Shown: positions 16,945-25,530, counted from the first letter of the stretch. The stretch is DNA of 37,365 bases from Streptomyces griseus (GCA_943330705.2 CALQIT020000022.1:1-37365), one strand, 5' to 3'. Made by a program: numbers and translations. The notes: generated from the sequence alone by a model not told the origin.

Positions 16945-19596
16945 ATGAGCCAACCTCAAAAGATTTTCCTTAAAGACTATACGGCACCTGACTTTGCAGC
17001 TGAAAGCATTGATTTGTCATTTCAAATTGAAGAAGACTTTTGTCGAGTTCAATCTAAAATTTCAATTCGAAAACTGGGACAAGTTAGGAATCTATTTCTT
17101 GATGGTGAAGACCTAGAACTTGAATCCGTATCACTCAATCAGCTGCCGGCAAAATATGAATTACAAAAACATGGCTTGTTAATTCTGGATGTACCAGAAA
17201 ATTTTATTTTGCAAATAGCCAACAAGATCAAACCACAAACAAACACCTCCCTTGAGGGGCTTTACTGCAGCGGAAAATCGCTGATTAGCCAGTGCGAAGC
17301 TCAAGGGTTTCGCCGTATCACTTATTTTTTGGACCGGCCCGATGTTATGAGTCTTTTCACAGTTCACATCGACGCGGATTTAAGCAAATACCCCATTTTG
17401 CTTTCCAATGGTGACAAAATCGCAGAGATAAAAAAATCAAACGGCCGGCATCAGGTCACTTGGTCTGATCCTTTCAAGAAGCCGTGTTATCTTTTTGCCC
17501 TTGTTGCCGGTGATTTTGGTGTTTTGAAAAAAGCATTTACCACTCAAAGCGGAAAAGAAATCAGCCTAGAAATATTTTCGCAACCTGGAACCCAAAGCCT
17601 GTGCGAACACGCCATGGAATCCTTGCAAAAATCGATGAAGTGGGACCAGGAACGCTTCGGCCGTGAATATGATCTTTCGACATACATGATTGTCGCCGCT
17701 GACGATTTCAATGCAGGGGCCATGGAAAACAAGGGCCTCAATGTCTTTAATTCTAAATTGATTTTCGCAGACCCAAAAACAGCGACGGATGATGACTATT
17801 ACAACATCGAGTCCGTCGTCGCCCACGAGTACTTTCACAACTGGACCGGAAATCGCGTCACCCTGAGGGACTGGTTTCACCTCAGTTTAAAGGAAGGCTT
17901 GACAGTTTTCAGAGACCAAGAGTTTTCAATGGATATGTCTTCAAGATCACTGGTGCGAATTGACAACGTCAATGACCTACGAACCAGGCAGTTCGCTGAG
18001 GACGCAGGTCCTAACGCCCACCCCATCCGCCCCGCATCCTGCTATGCTGTCGATAACTTTTTTACCTCGACAATTTATGAAAAAGGGTCGGAAGTCATTC
18101 GCATGATGCAAACCCTTGTCGGCCGCCCTGGTTTTCGCAAAGGAATGGATCTTTACTTCGATCGCCACGACGGCCAGGCCGTAATCATTGAGGACTTTGC
18201 GAAGGCCATTGCGGATGCCAATCAGCAAGACTGGAGCCAATTTCGCTTGTGGTATTCACAAGCGGGAACGCCGACTGTAACAGTGCGCGAAAATTTTGAT
18301 AGCGAACGCCAACAATACACTCTTGTACTGGAACAGTCGTGTCCGCTAAGCACCCAAGAAAAAGCCGACGGAATCGATAAAAAGCCATTTCAGATACCAC
18401 TTATTGTCGGGCTACTTAAGCCAACAGGACAAGAATACCACCTGGAGTGCGATAAACTACGCTTTAACAGCGAGGGCCAAGCTCTTTTGAATTTGCAGCA
18501 AAGCCAAGAAACCTTTGTTTTTAAAAATATTTCGGAAAAACCCGTGCTTTCTTTAAATCGAGAGTTTTCAGCGCCGATTCAGCTGCTGCGCGAGGCCTCG
18601 TTTGCGGATCTTCTATTTCAAGTCAAATTCGATAAAGATGCTTTTAATCGCTGGGAGTCCTTGCAGAAAATTTATCTTTCTTCTCTAGAAAAATTAATCC
18701 GCAGCCATCAAGATAGTCAGAAGCAAGATAGCCAGCTGCAAAATATTTTGCAAACACCAGCTCCCCTCGTGGAAGCCTTTCAACATACTTTATCGAATCC
18801 AGCCATCGATGCCGCGCTAAAAGCAAAACTACTTAGGGTGCCCTCGTCTGACCTGGTTGCTCAGAATGAGTCCACCATTGATTCGCAAGCGATTTATGCT
18901 GCGCGAACGGCCTTAAAAACTGCGTTTGCAGAAGCGGCAGAGAAAGAACTGCTATCTGTCTATCGCTACTTACACGGAAAAAATTTGCAAAGTAAAGATC
19001 CCCGTGATTTTGGTCGACGGCAATTAAAGAATCTTTGCCTTGATTATTTATGTTATTTGCCAAAGCATCAGCCCCTGGCTTGGGAGCAATTGCTCAATGC
19101 CGAAATCATGACCGATGAAGAATCCGCATTTGCTATCGTACTCAACTTCACCGATCTTCGGCGCCAGCAAGCGATAGATATTTTCTTTCAGAAATGGAAT
19201 CAGAACTCTTTGGTCATCAATAAATGGTTTGCTCTACAGGCGGGCTCTAGCCATTTAGATACATTTTCAACTGTAAAAAAGCTATGGGAACACCCCAACT
19301 TCAACAGAGCAAACCCAAATAATGTTTATTCTTTGATCCGAAATTTTGGCCGCAATTTGATCGCTTTTCACCGAGGAACAGGCGAGACCTACGAGTTCAT
19401 GGCCACTGTTATTCTGGAATTGGATCGGATCAATCCACAAGTCGCAACCCGTGTGGCGTCTTGTTTTGATGTCTGGAGAAAATTGCCGCCGGAACTCAAG
19501 GAAAAGGCGTACCAGGCGCTTTTAAAAATCAAGTCTGCAGACCTTTCTAAAAACACCTTTGAAGTTATCAACAAAAATATCGAGGCTTCTTTTTAA
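16945..19596 (+). CDS. pepN: Aminopeptidase N (M1 family)
   Basis: PepN is a cytoplasmic zinc aminopeptidase that removes N-terminal residues in peptide turnover. The 883 residues match the E. coli-type enzyme in length. Visible motifs are the exopeptidase motif NAGAMENKGLNVF (about 256-268), the zinc motif HEYFHNWTGNRV (His about 294 and 298) and the third zinc ligand Glu about 19 residues on in LKEGLTVF. The Ig-like and long helical C-terminal domains follow. There is no signal peptide. The ATG has CGGAG about 8 bases upstream. Confidence 0.97.
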   Translation: MSQPQKIFLKDYTAPDFAAESIDLSFQIEEDFCRVQSKISIRKLGQVRNLFLDGEDLELESVSLNQLPAKYELQKHGLLILDVPENFILQIANKIKPQTNTSLEGLYCSGKSLISQCEAQGFRRITYFLDRPDVMSLFTVHIDADLSKYPILLSNGDKIAEIKKSNGRHQVTWSDPFKKPCYLFALVAGDFGVLKKAFTTQSGKEISLEIFSQPGTQSLCEHAMESLQKSMKWDQERFGREYDLSTYMIVAADDFNAGAMENKGLNVFNSKLIFADPKTATDDDYYNIESVVAHEYFHNWTGNRVTLRDWFHLSLKEGLTVFRDQEFSMDMSSRSLVRIDNVNDLRTRQFAEDAGPNAHPIRPASCYAVDNFFTSTIYEKGSEVIRMMQTLVGRPGFRKGMDLYFDRHDGQAVIIEDFAKAIADANQQDWSQFRLWYSQAGTPTVTVRENFDSERQQYTLVLEQSCPLSTQEKADGIDKKPFQIPLIVGLLKPTGQEYHLECDKLRFNSEGQALLNLQQSQETFVFKNISEKPVLSLNREFSAPIQLLREASFADLLFQVKFDKDAFNRWESLQKIYLSSLEKLIRSHQDSQKQDSQLQNILQTPAPLVEAFQHTLSNPAIDAALKAKLLRVPSSDLVAQNESTIDSQAIYAARTALKTAFAEAAEKELLSVYRYLHGKNLQSKDPRDFGRRQLKNLCLDYLCYLPKHQPLAWEQLLNAEIMTDEESAFAIVLNFTDLRRQQAIDIFFQKWNQNSLVINKWFALQAGSSHLDTFSTVKKLWEHPNFNRANPNNVYSLIRNFGRNLIAFHRGTGETYEFMATVILELDRINPQVATRVASCFDVWRKLPPELKEKAYQALLKIKSADLSKNTFEVINKNIEASF

Positions 19597-19621
19597 ACTA
19601 TGAAGGTCCGATTCCGCAGAG

Positions 19622-19921
19622 TTAAGCGGCCTTGGTTGGCGCTGCGGGATTTAATATTCCACGAGAGCTAAAGGTTTGGAAGCAATCCTTCCAGAATTTG
19701 TCTTTCAGTTTTGTTTCGGCAGGGCCCAGTTTGATTTTCGGGAAATCCTCTTTTTCTGCGTGGGTGATAAATTCATCAACCCCACCTGTGCGAACAATTT
19801 TTAGTAGCAAGGTAAAATGTGCTTCAGTCATTGGCTTTTGATCGACCAACATTTTTCGCAGTCCCTGCTCTGGAGTTTGATTTAAAAATTCGTGAAGACC
19901 TTTTAGATCATATTGGCTCAT
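19622..19921 (-). CDS. Small protein of unknown function
   Basis: The 99-residue product is hydrophilic and mostly helical by composition, with no signal peptide or membrane segment. I do not recognise a family. It looks real because a strong ribosome site (AAGGGGGA) precedes the ATG and its codon use resembles that of neighbouring genes. It lies downstream of folE and the trmK-like gene on the same strand after a 95-base gap that contains an inverted repeat, so it may have its own control. It is convergent with pepN, 25 bases apart. Confidence 0.7.
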   Translation of the reverse strand: MSQYDLKGLHEFLNQTPEQGLRKMLVDQKPMTEAHFTLLLKIVRTGGVDEFITHAEKEDFPKIKLGPAETKLKDKFWKDCFQTFSSRGILNPAAPTKAA

Positions 19922-19933
19922 TCAATCCCCCTT

Positions 19934-19963
19934 ATTGATTGCTATCACTGACGATGAATCAAT
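19934..19963 (-). promoter_or_regulatory. Inverted repeat just upstream of the 99-residue gene
   Basis: ATTGATT (19934-19940) and AATCAAT (19957-19963) form perfect 7-base arms around a 16-base centre that itself contains ATC/GAT. On the minus strand the structure ends one base before the ribosome site of the small gene, so it could be an operator or an RNA hairpin affecting its translation. Confidence 0.4.
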
Positions 19964-20016
19964 TCTACAACGAGGAAGGCCTTCTGTGCGCCTGGACCTG
20001 ACCAAAACTGGCCAAC

Positions 20017-20532
20017 CTACCTGCCACCCGCAGTGTTCTCATCGTTTACGGAATAAGGTCTAGAGCGATCATAGACCAAGATATGTCGAATTCGCCCGCG
20101 CTCTTGGACCATCGTCTGACTGTGGGGCTGGTAGTCAGCCGATGCCAAGCAGTTTTTAACCAGCCCAAGATGGGATTGCGGGGCGAGGATTACCCTTTGC
20201 GCATGAAGAATATTTTGCTGCTGCCAACTTTCTATAATTTTAGAAATTTGATTGCCACCAACTCCAGCAATCGAGACCGTTCCATAAAGTTTTTCCTGAA
20301 GAGCCCTCGCATCGATAGCATAGAAATTGGTACACTCAGGCTCTAGGATCTCAGACCGAAGTCTATCCATAATATTCGAAACCCGATCAACAAAGTGAAC
20401 GTGAGAAAATGTTTTTGCTTGTAAGGCCGCCTGACCAAGATAGCCGTGATCGCAACAGACATCCCAAACTTCAGTACCTGGAAGCAAAAAGTTGTAAATC
20501 GTCTGAAGCCGCGCAGACAGCATCGGTCCCAT
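20017..20532 (-). CDS. trmK: TrmK-like tRNA (adenine-N1) methyltransferase, short form
   Basis: TrmK methylates N1 of adenine 22 in tRNA using S-adenosylmethionine. The N-terminal MLSARLQTIYNFLLPG, the SAM-site segment WDVCCDHGYLG, SIAGVGGNQI and VILAPQSHL match the Rossmann-fold methyltransferase core of TrmK (COG2384). The usual C-terminal coiled-coil domain is missing: ~171 residues against roughly 230 in B. subtilis. The start is uncertain between ATG at 20532, ATG at 20523 and TTG at 20538. The gene begins 8 bases after folE on the same strand, so the two probably form an operon. The specific target base is inferred. Confidence 0.75.
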   Translation of the reverse strand: MGPMLSARLQTIYNFLLPGTEVWDVCCDHGYLGQAALQAKTFSHVHFVDRVSNIMDRLRSEILEPECTNFYAIDARALQEKLYGTVSIAGVGGNQISKIIESWQQQNILHAQRVILAPQSHLGLVKNCLASADYQPHSQTMVQERGRIRHILVYDRSRPYSVNDENTAGGR

Positions 20533-20540
20533 GGGCAAGT

Positions 20541-21194
20541 CTAATCCAAACCTTTGGTACGGCAGTGCTTTAAAAACTCAATCCTTGTTTCATGTTTTGT
20601 TTTAAAATGTCCCCTTAAATCAGAGGTCGACGTTGAACTATGGGCATCCTGCACCCCTCGGGCAATGACACAATAGTGCTTGGCATTTATATGAACCCCG
20701 ACATGCTCGGTCTCGAGTACATACTGCAAGCAATCCGCAATTTGTTTTGTCAATCGTTCCTGAACCTGAGGGCGGCGGGAAAAAAACTGAACCACCCGAT
20801 TAATTTTTGAAAGTCCAACCACTTTTTTATTCGGTATATAAGCTACGGTGGCCAAGCCGTGAATCGTCTGAAAATGATGTTCACAAACACTAAGCACGTT
20901 GATGTCTTGGACCAGAACCATCTGATCATACTGCATCTCATTTTCGATAACCGTCATTTTCGGAAAAAACTCAGGATTGAGACCAGAAAAGATTTCATTC
21001 ACATACATACGAGCAATTCGTTTTGGACTTTCTTTTAAGCTGTCGTTCTTCAAATCTAGTCCTAAAGTTTCCATAATCCCTTGAAAATGACCCGCTATAA
21101 TTTCAATCTTTTTGTCTGCAGACAGCTGGGATACAAACATTGGTGTTGGACGAACCTGCGCCAAGATGTCTTCAGTGGAAAATTTTTTGCTCAC
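20541..21194 (-). CDS. folE: GTP cyclohydrolase I (FolE type)
   Basis: FolE converts GTP to 7,8-dihydroneopterin triphosphate, the first step of tetrahydrofolate and other pterin routes. The product of about 217 residues aligns well with E. coli FolE over its length. Zinc-site segments SVCEHHF and HYCVIARG are intact, as are YIPNKKVVGLSKINRVV and RPQVQERLTKQI. I chose GTG at 21194 because TTGAGG sits about 6 bases upstream; a TTG at 21206 would add four residues. The gene is divergent from an exported-protein gene across a 265-base region containing a long hairpin. Confidence 0.95.
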   Translation of the reverse strand: MSKKFSTEDILAQVRPTPMFVSQLSADKKIEIIAGHFQGIMETLGLDLKNDSLKESPKRIARMYVNEIFSGLNPEFFPKMTVIENEMQYDQMVLVQDINVLSVCEHHFQTIHGLATVAYIPNKKVVGLSKINRVVQFFSRRPQVQERLTKQIADCLQYVLETEHVGVHINAKHYCVIARGVQDAHSSTSTSDLRGHFKTKHETRIEFLKHCRTKGLD

Positions 21195-21306
21195 GCTGTA
21201 CCTCAAAGATCATTTAGACGATTTCGCACTTGCTGTCGACGAAGAATCGACATCCGCCTACCTAGCGAATCTCTATTAGCACTTTAATAGAATGTAAAAT
21301 GCATTT

Positions 21307-21357
21307 TTTTCATCATTAATTCCAACTACTTAGCTTGATTTTTTGGAATGATGAAAA
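21307..21357. promoter_or_regulatory. Long imperfect hairpin in the folE divergent region
   Basis: TTTTCATC (21307-21314) plus ATTCCAA (21319-21325) pair with TTGGAAT (21343-21349) plus GATGAAAA (21350-21357): 15 pairs with a 4-base bulge on one side and a 17-base loop. It is AT-rich and lacks a T-tract on either strand, so it looks more like an operator or folded leader than a terminator. The rest of 21195-21459 shows one plausible promoter and no gene. Confidence 0.5.
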
Positions 21358-21381
21358 TTTGCCTGTACAGAATAATGTCAG

Positions 21382-21409
21382 TTTGATTTTTCTCTGGATC
21401 GGCTATAAT
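21382..21409 (+). promoter_or_regulatory. Probable promoter of the exported BPI-like gene
   Basis: A perfect -10 hexamer TATAAT (21404-21409) is preceded by TTTGAT (21382-21387) at a 16-base spacing, or TTGATT at 15. Transcription would start about 21416, leaving a 40- to 45-base leader to the ATG at 21460. Confidence 0.5.
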
Positions 21410-21459
21410 TGCCGGGCGAACACTGCTTTTCAACAGCTCCTTGAGCGAGGCCCCCCGAA

Positions 21460-23229
21460 ATGATCGTGAAACCTTCCACCACCGAAAATAAAGCAGGGTC
21501 TTTCTTCATTCTCGTACTGGGTTTCATATTTGCCACTATGCTAGCAAGCAAAATGGCGGGCAACGTTGCAAACGCTAGTGATGAAAATCCAATAGCAGTT
21601 CTTAAAAAGCACTATCTACCGGGCGCGCTGCGTATTGAAGTCACACCCAGGGGACAAAAGTACTTTCAAACGAATCTGTCGCAAGTCCTGGGCAATCTAG
21701 GAATTAGTTTAGAAGAGGGCTACTTCCCAGCGCGAAAAGTTGAAGCACAGCGAACATTCAGTGAAAGCGACCTCCACTTGCCTCCAGAAAAGGCGCAACT
21801 CATCAGGACAGTCCGATCACTATTGACGAACTGGTTCGTTGGATTTTCTATGAGCGACGCAAAGCCAGGATTAGAGATTGGCGATACCGAATACCGGGCA
21901 ACCTTCAATCGTTTTGCCCTAGTCTTCGATGAACCTTTGCTAAAGAGTCTTGAGAAATCCGAAGGGGCAATTCTAGCCATCGAACTTGAAGTTAAGAATA
22001 TAAAGCTAAAAAGCAATCGCATTCGAGTCTATGATTTAAACAATCAATGGTTGGGTCAAGTCGGAGCTGATGATTTAGAGCTCAGTGCTGGGGATAAAGA
22101 CATCCCTCTGAAATTGCGTCTTCCCTTTTTTGTGCGAATCGGACCCAGTGGACAGCTTGAGTTTGAAGCTTTAAAAGTCGATAATAATTTTGCAAATGTT
22201 ACTTTGGATATCAAGCGCAGCAAATTGGTAGTTCCATCAATTGTTCTAGAGGTCAATGGCCGCCGATTTACGATGAATGAAGCGACCTTAAATTCAGCAC
22301 TCGATTCGCAACTGCCCGAAGTCTTAGTAAAAATTCGTACTTTCCTAGACAAGTTCATCAGCGAGGACGTACCTAAAGTTCTTAATGCAAAGGTCAAAGA
22401 GAAGTTGCAAGGGGCGCTCGAAGAGATCTCTAAGCTGGATGCTCCTGGGTCCGGTGAGAACGACACCCCGCTACTTTGGGGCCTGCAGATTGCCAAGATT
22501 GATCTTCAGAAATCTCTAAAGATAGATCTGAATGTATTTGTTGAAGATCCGTTGGCGCCTGATCGCGAAATTGACCCGGGGATGGGTTCTCGTGGAGAAC
22601 CAAAAGTGAACCGTTTGCCGTTGGATCAATATGATGTGCTACTGAGTGTCGATCGAGGCATGGTCAATCGCATCCTCCACCACTCCTATGCGCGAAATCT
22701 TTTTGCAAATATTTCATTCGGAGGACCTGGAAGCAAAACCTTAAAACTGACAGAGTCTCCAACTTTTGATCACGAGATCCCGCCCGCTGGAACTCCGGCC
22801 AATGAGGCCTATATTCGAATTCGCACAAAGCTAGTGGCACCGGCGGGCACTGTCACTGGATACAAAACATGGTTTCTAGATAAAGACTTTGAAATTTGGC
22901 TAGATATAATTGCTAAAATACGAAACAGTCCCTATAAGAAGCAGACGGAAATTGTCTTGGTCAGGGTCGACCAGGAAAGCATTCGGGTGGACACAAAAGG
23001 TCTCAGTTGGCTGGGGAAAATTTTTAGCAGTACTGTTTTATCACAGGTTAAGATGAAAATCTCTGAACTCACTGCTGATTGGGATAAAAAAGAAGTTATC
23101 CTACCTGGTAATATCCCGCTACCTCCGTCTATTTTGGGTATGAAGTTTGAGGCCGTGAAGTTAGCTTCTGATCAACGGGGACATGTTCTTATGTATATGA
23201 AATATTCATCGGAAACGGAAACAAGGTAA
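21460..23229 (+). CDS. Exported protein with a BPI/LBP-like (TULIP) lipid-binding fold signature
   Basis: The product of 589 residues has an N-terminal hydrophobic segment (about 14-32) and small residues near 34-40 consistent with export. The mature N-terminus contains PGALRIEVTPRGQKYF (about 54-69), very like the start of mammalian BPI (PG, a strand, RG or KG, then Y), followed by an amphipathic helix. A second amphipathic helix at about 284-325 (LPEVLVKIRTFLDKF, then VPKVLNAKVKEKLQ) resembles the BPI helix that closes the lipid groove. The rest is strand-rich. In that fold family the two helices line a hydrophobic tunnel that binds lipid or LPS. Family assignment is by pattern, not by search. 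GAGG lies about 9 bases before the ATG. A second exported protein follows after 5 bases. Confidence 0.7.
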   Translation: MIVKPSTTENKAGSFFILVLGFIFATMLASKMAGNVANASDENPIAVLKKHYLPGALRIEVTPRGQKYFQTNLSQVLGNLGISLEEGYFPARKVEAQRTFSESDLHLPPEKAQLIRTVRSLLTNWFVGFSMSDAKPGLEIGDTEYRATFNRFALVFDEPLLKSLEKSEGAILAIELEVKNIKLKSNRIRVYDLNNQWLGQVGADDLELSAGDKDIPLKLRLPFFVRIGPSGQLEFEALKVDNNFANVTLDIKRSKLVVPSIVLEVNGRRFTMNEATLNSALDSQLPEVLVKIRTFLDKFISEDVPKVLNAKVKEKLQGALEEISKLDAPGSGENDTPLLWGLQIAKIDLQKSLKIDLNVFVEDPLAPDREIDPGMGSRGEPKVNRLPLDQYDVLLSVDRGMVNRILHHSYARNLFANISFGGPGSKTLKLTESPTFDHEIPPAGTPANEAYIRIRTKLVAPAGTVTGYKTWFLDKDFEIWLDIIAKIRNSPYKKQTEIVLVRVDQESIRVDTKGLSWLGKIFSSTVLSQVKMKISELTADWDKKEVILPGNIPLPPSILGMKFEAVKLASDQRGHVLMYMKYSSETETR

Positions 23230-23234
23230 TTATA

Positions 23235-23780
23235 ATGAATTTAGTCGCCAAAATAGTCGCCAAAATAACAATCAAAATAACAATATTGATCCTTACTTTT
23301 GTATTCTCACTTTTGATGATGACTCAAGTTGCTTTCGCCCAAACAGAAAGTCCGGGAAATACAACGGTCAATGCCATTCAGCTTAATGGACTGGGAAACA
23401 AAAAGGGCATGTTTCTCTCTGTCTATTATGCGCTGGGAAAACGGGCAACGATTTTTACCGACCCACGACAAATTAGCTTGCGCGAAGTGAAAGTCAAAAG
23501 AACCCTGCTGATCACCGATGATGCGGTTTTATTACCTAAAGTTGATCTCAGCCGCAGCGGTATTTTTTTAGCCTACAGTATTATTGTTTTTGTCGTTCAT
23601 CGCGAACCGACTTTTGTTTGGGAAAACACCAATGGGTCACGCCCCGAAGGTGAGGTCACTACCCCAGCGACCGCATCCATGCTCATGGGTGCCGTCGTGG
23701 ATTCTTTAAGCAAAAAAGAGTTCGAGGACTTGGCCAGTCAGCAAAATGCTGCAGTTATTTCCTACACGTTCGCGCAATAA
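23235..23780 (+). CDS. Small exported protein of unknown function
   Basis: The 181-residue protein has a long signal peptide ending VAFAQ (about residue 36). The mature part is strand-rich, with segments such as GMFLSVYYALGKRATIF and IFLAYSIIVFVVH that resemble a small beta-sandwich or chalcone-isomerase-like core, though I cannot assign a family. The signal peptide is encoded partly by a 12-bp tandem repeat giving VAKI twice and then TIKI. AAGGT precedes the ATG, and the gene starts 5 bases after the BPI-like gene, so they are very likely co-transcribed and may act together. Confidence 0.75.
   Translation: MNLVAKIVAKITIKITILILTFVFSLLMMTQVAFAQTESPGNTTVNAIQLNGLGNKKGMFLSVYYALGKRATIFTDPRQISLREVKVKRTLLITDDAVLLPKVDLSRSGIFLAYSIIVFVVHREPTFVWENTNGSRPEGEVTTPATASMLMGAVVDSLSKKEFEDLASQQNAAVISYTFAQ
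23243..23278. repeat. 12-bp tandem repeat inside a signal-peptide coding region
   Basis: Two perfect copies of AGTCGCCAAAAT (23243-23254 and 23255-23266) are followed by a diverged copy AACAATCAAAAT (23267-23278). Copy-number change would lengthen or shorten the signal peptide n-region by four residues without shifting the frame. Confidence 0.8.
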
Positions 23781-23859
23781 CCACCCTATCACTTGAACTG
23801 AATCGAAAATAAAGAATGAGCAAGCTTGCACTTGCCGAGGTTGGCACACAGGTGGCGAT

Positions 23860-23881
23860 TTAGGCTTGGCGTAAGGCCTAA
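23860..23881 (+). terminator. Possible terminator after the exported-protein pair
   Basis: TTAGGCTT (23860-23867) and AAGGCCTAA (23873-23881) form a stem with one bulged base and a 5-base loop, followed by GAAGATTTTATTTTT. It would end plus-strand transcripts and overlaps the last codons of the convergent amine oxidase gene. The T-tract is interrupted, so it is only moderately convincing. Confidence 0.4.
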
Positions 23882-25362
23882 GAAGATTTTATTTTTCTGC
23901 GGACGGTCTCCGCGCAGCGGATCCCGCTTTCAATGGCTCCGTTTAAGGTTCCTGGAAACTGACTGGTATGCTCCCCAGATAGAAACCACGTCGCACTTTC
24001 ATTTTGCATTGCTTGCAAGGGAACAAGGTAACTACCTGGCATCGGTAAACTCATACTGCCAAGGGACCACTTTGATTGCCCCCAGTTCTTTATCGCTTGG
24101 ATGTTCTCATACTTCCAGGAATCGGCCTTCAGAAAACTTAGCTTTGCAAACAAATCGTGAATGGAATGCTGGCCGATGTCGCGGGATTCGGTACCGCCAA
24201 AAACCGTATTTAATATCCCTCTGCCAGTGGCCACACCAAGACCAGTGCTGCTGGCGACACTTAACCATTGACCCTTTACTAACCACTTATTGCTCTGTGA
24301 CAGAATGACATTCTTGCGCCACGCTTGATCTTGAAAACTTAAAGCAATTTTAGTTTGCTCGCCGTAGGACTGGGCGCGAATCCAATGTGCCGTTGCTGCC
24401 GGCATATCTAAATCATCGATACCATCAACTTGTCGCAAACAGGTCAGGGGCAATGTGCATATAACCATTTGGGTTTTAATAACCCTGTCCCCCCAAGGGG
24501 TCGAAAAAACTAAGTCAATTCCATCTGTGCGGCGTTTGACTGAAATCAATTGATGCTGAAACCGAACATATTGCTCGGGCATAACCCCACTTAGTCGATC
24601 AAACATGGCCCGCATCAAAACACCCGAGCCTCCGGAAAAACGATATATTCGACTACTCGAAATCACACTGGGCTGTAAAATGGAATTCGCAATACTCAAG
24701 CCGGAAACTTGTGCAAGCTCGGCCCCCCAGATCCACCTTGCATAGGCGCGAAGAAAACTGACTTGCTCTACAGAGATTTCTCGGCCCAATCGCTTTACTA
24801 ATTCTTCGCCATTAATCTGATGCAGAACCAAGGCTCTTGGGTAAAGCAATTTATTCTCTTCGGTTAGGCGAACCGCTGCACCCCCGAAGGCCTCTGCATG
24901 TAAACGCTTCACCAGGTAAACAAGTTTAGACATCATTACTTTATAATTTTCAGTGCCGCGTTCACCGAACCCAACTAGGGGCTCATTGGTCGTCTTCTCT
25001 AAAAGGCTAACCCGCAATTCTTTTGCCAAATTCAAGACCGCTTCATGCTGTGGTAAAATCCACTCTGCCCCAAGCTCACAGTGCTGAGCCGCCCGGTTAA
25101 AATCAGAAAGTGTATAAGCCCGACCTCCAAGGCGATCGCTTCCCTCGTAGACGCGAAACGGAACTTGGTCTTTTCGCAGTGCCATCGCCGCAGAAAGCCC
25201 ACTGGCTCCAGCACCTAAAATCACAACCTTTTCCTGGCCGTCAGCGGCCTCGCCCATCAAATAGCTGTCCAAACTGGAGCAAGAGCTTAGCATCGGCGCC
25301 AGAGCAGACGCTCCCGTCAAAGTAAGGCCAGAAAGAATAAATTCTCTTCGTGATTTAAGCAT
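23878..25362 (-). CDS. Flavin amine oxidase with Tat signal and lipobox
   Basis: The 494-residue product starts MLKSRREFILSG, a twin-arginine signal, followed by LTLTGASALAPM and the lipobox-like LSSC (about residue 28), suggesting Tat export of the folded flavoprotein and lipid anchoring. Flavin-binding features are the Rossmann motif VVILGAGASGLSAAMALRK, YEGSDRLGGRAYT and the C-terminal WFLSGEHTSQFPGTLNGAIESG. This is the FAD-dependent monoamine oxidase/phytoene desaturase superfamily; the substrate is unknown. An ATG 63 bases upstream (25425) would add 21 residues ahead of the Tat motif. I prefer 25362, although neither has a strong ribosome site. It is divergent from the ABC pair. Confidence 0.85.
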   Translation of the reverse strand: MLKSRREFILSGLTLTGASALAPMLSSCSSLDSYLMGEAADGQEKVVILGAGASGLSAAMALRKDQVPFRVYEGSDRLGGRAYTLSDFNRAAQHCELGAEWILPQHEAVLNLAKELRVSLLEKTTNEPLVGFGERGTENYKVMMSKLVYLVKRLHAEAFGGAAVRLTEENKLLYPRALVLHQINGEELVKRLGREISVEQVSFLRAYARWIWGAELAQVSGLSIANSILQPSVISSSRIYRFSGGSGVLMRAMFDRLSGVMPEQYVRFQHQLISVKRRTDGIDLVFSTPWGDRVIKTQMVICTLPLTCLRQVDGIDDLDMPAATAHWIRAQSYGEQTKIALSFQDQAWRKNVILSQSNKWLVKGQWLSVASSTGLGVATGRGILNTVFGGTESRDIGQHSIHDLFAKLSFLKADSWKYENIQAIKNWGQSKWSLGSMSLPMPGSYLVPLQAMQNESATWFLSGEHTSQFPGTLNGAIESGIRCAETVRRKIKSS

Positions 25363-25493
25363 CCAACACAGTGTAGGAACCAAGTCGTGAGTTGTCCACT
25401 GACGGGATGCGCCCTCGTGACGCATCTATCCGACAGGGCTCACTTCTTCCGACGAAGCCAACAGTCCGAATCAAAAAATCTAATCCTTGTCGT

Positions 25494-25523
25494 TTGACGG
25501 GTTGCTTTTATCGGTGGTCTAAT
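25494..25523 (+). promoter_or_regulatory. Promoter of the ABC exporter pair, apparently leaderless
   Basis: TTGACG (25494-25499) and TCTAAT (25518-25523) are each one base off consensus and are separated by 18 bases. Transcription starting about 7 bases after the -10 would begin at or next to the ATG at 25531. No ribosome site precedes that ATG, which agrees with a leaderless mRNA. Confidence 0.6.
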
Positions 25524-25530
25524 TCCAGCC

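Noticed and set aside
23820-23829. Palindrome GCAAGCTTGC
   Set aside because: It is a short palindrome between convergent genes without a T-tract or partner site; probably chance.
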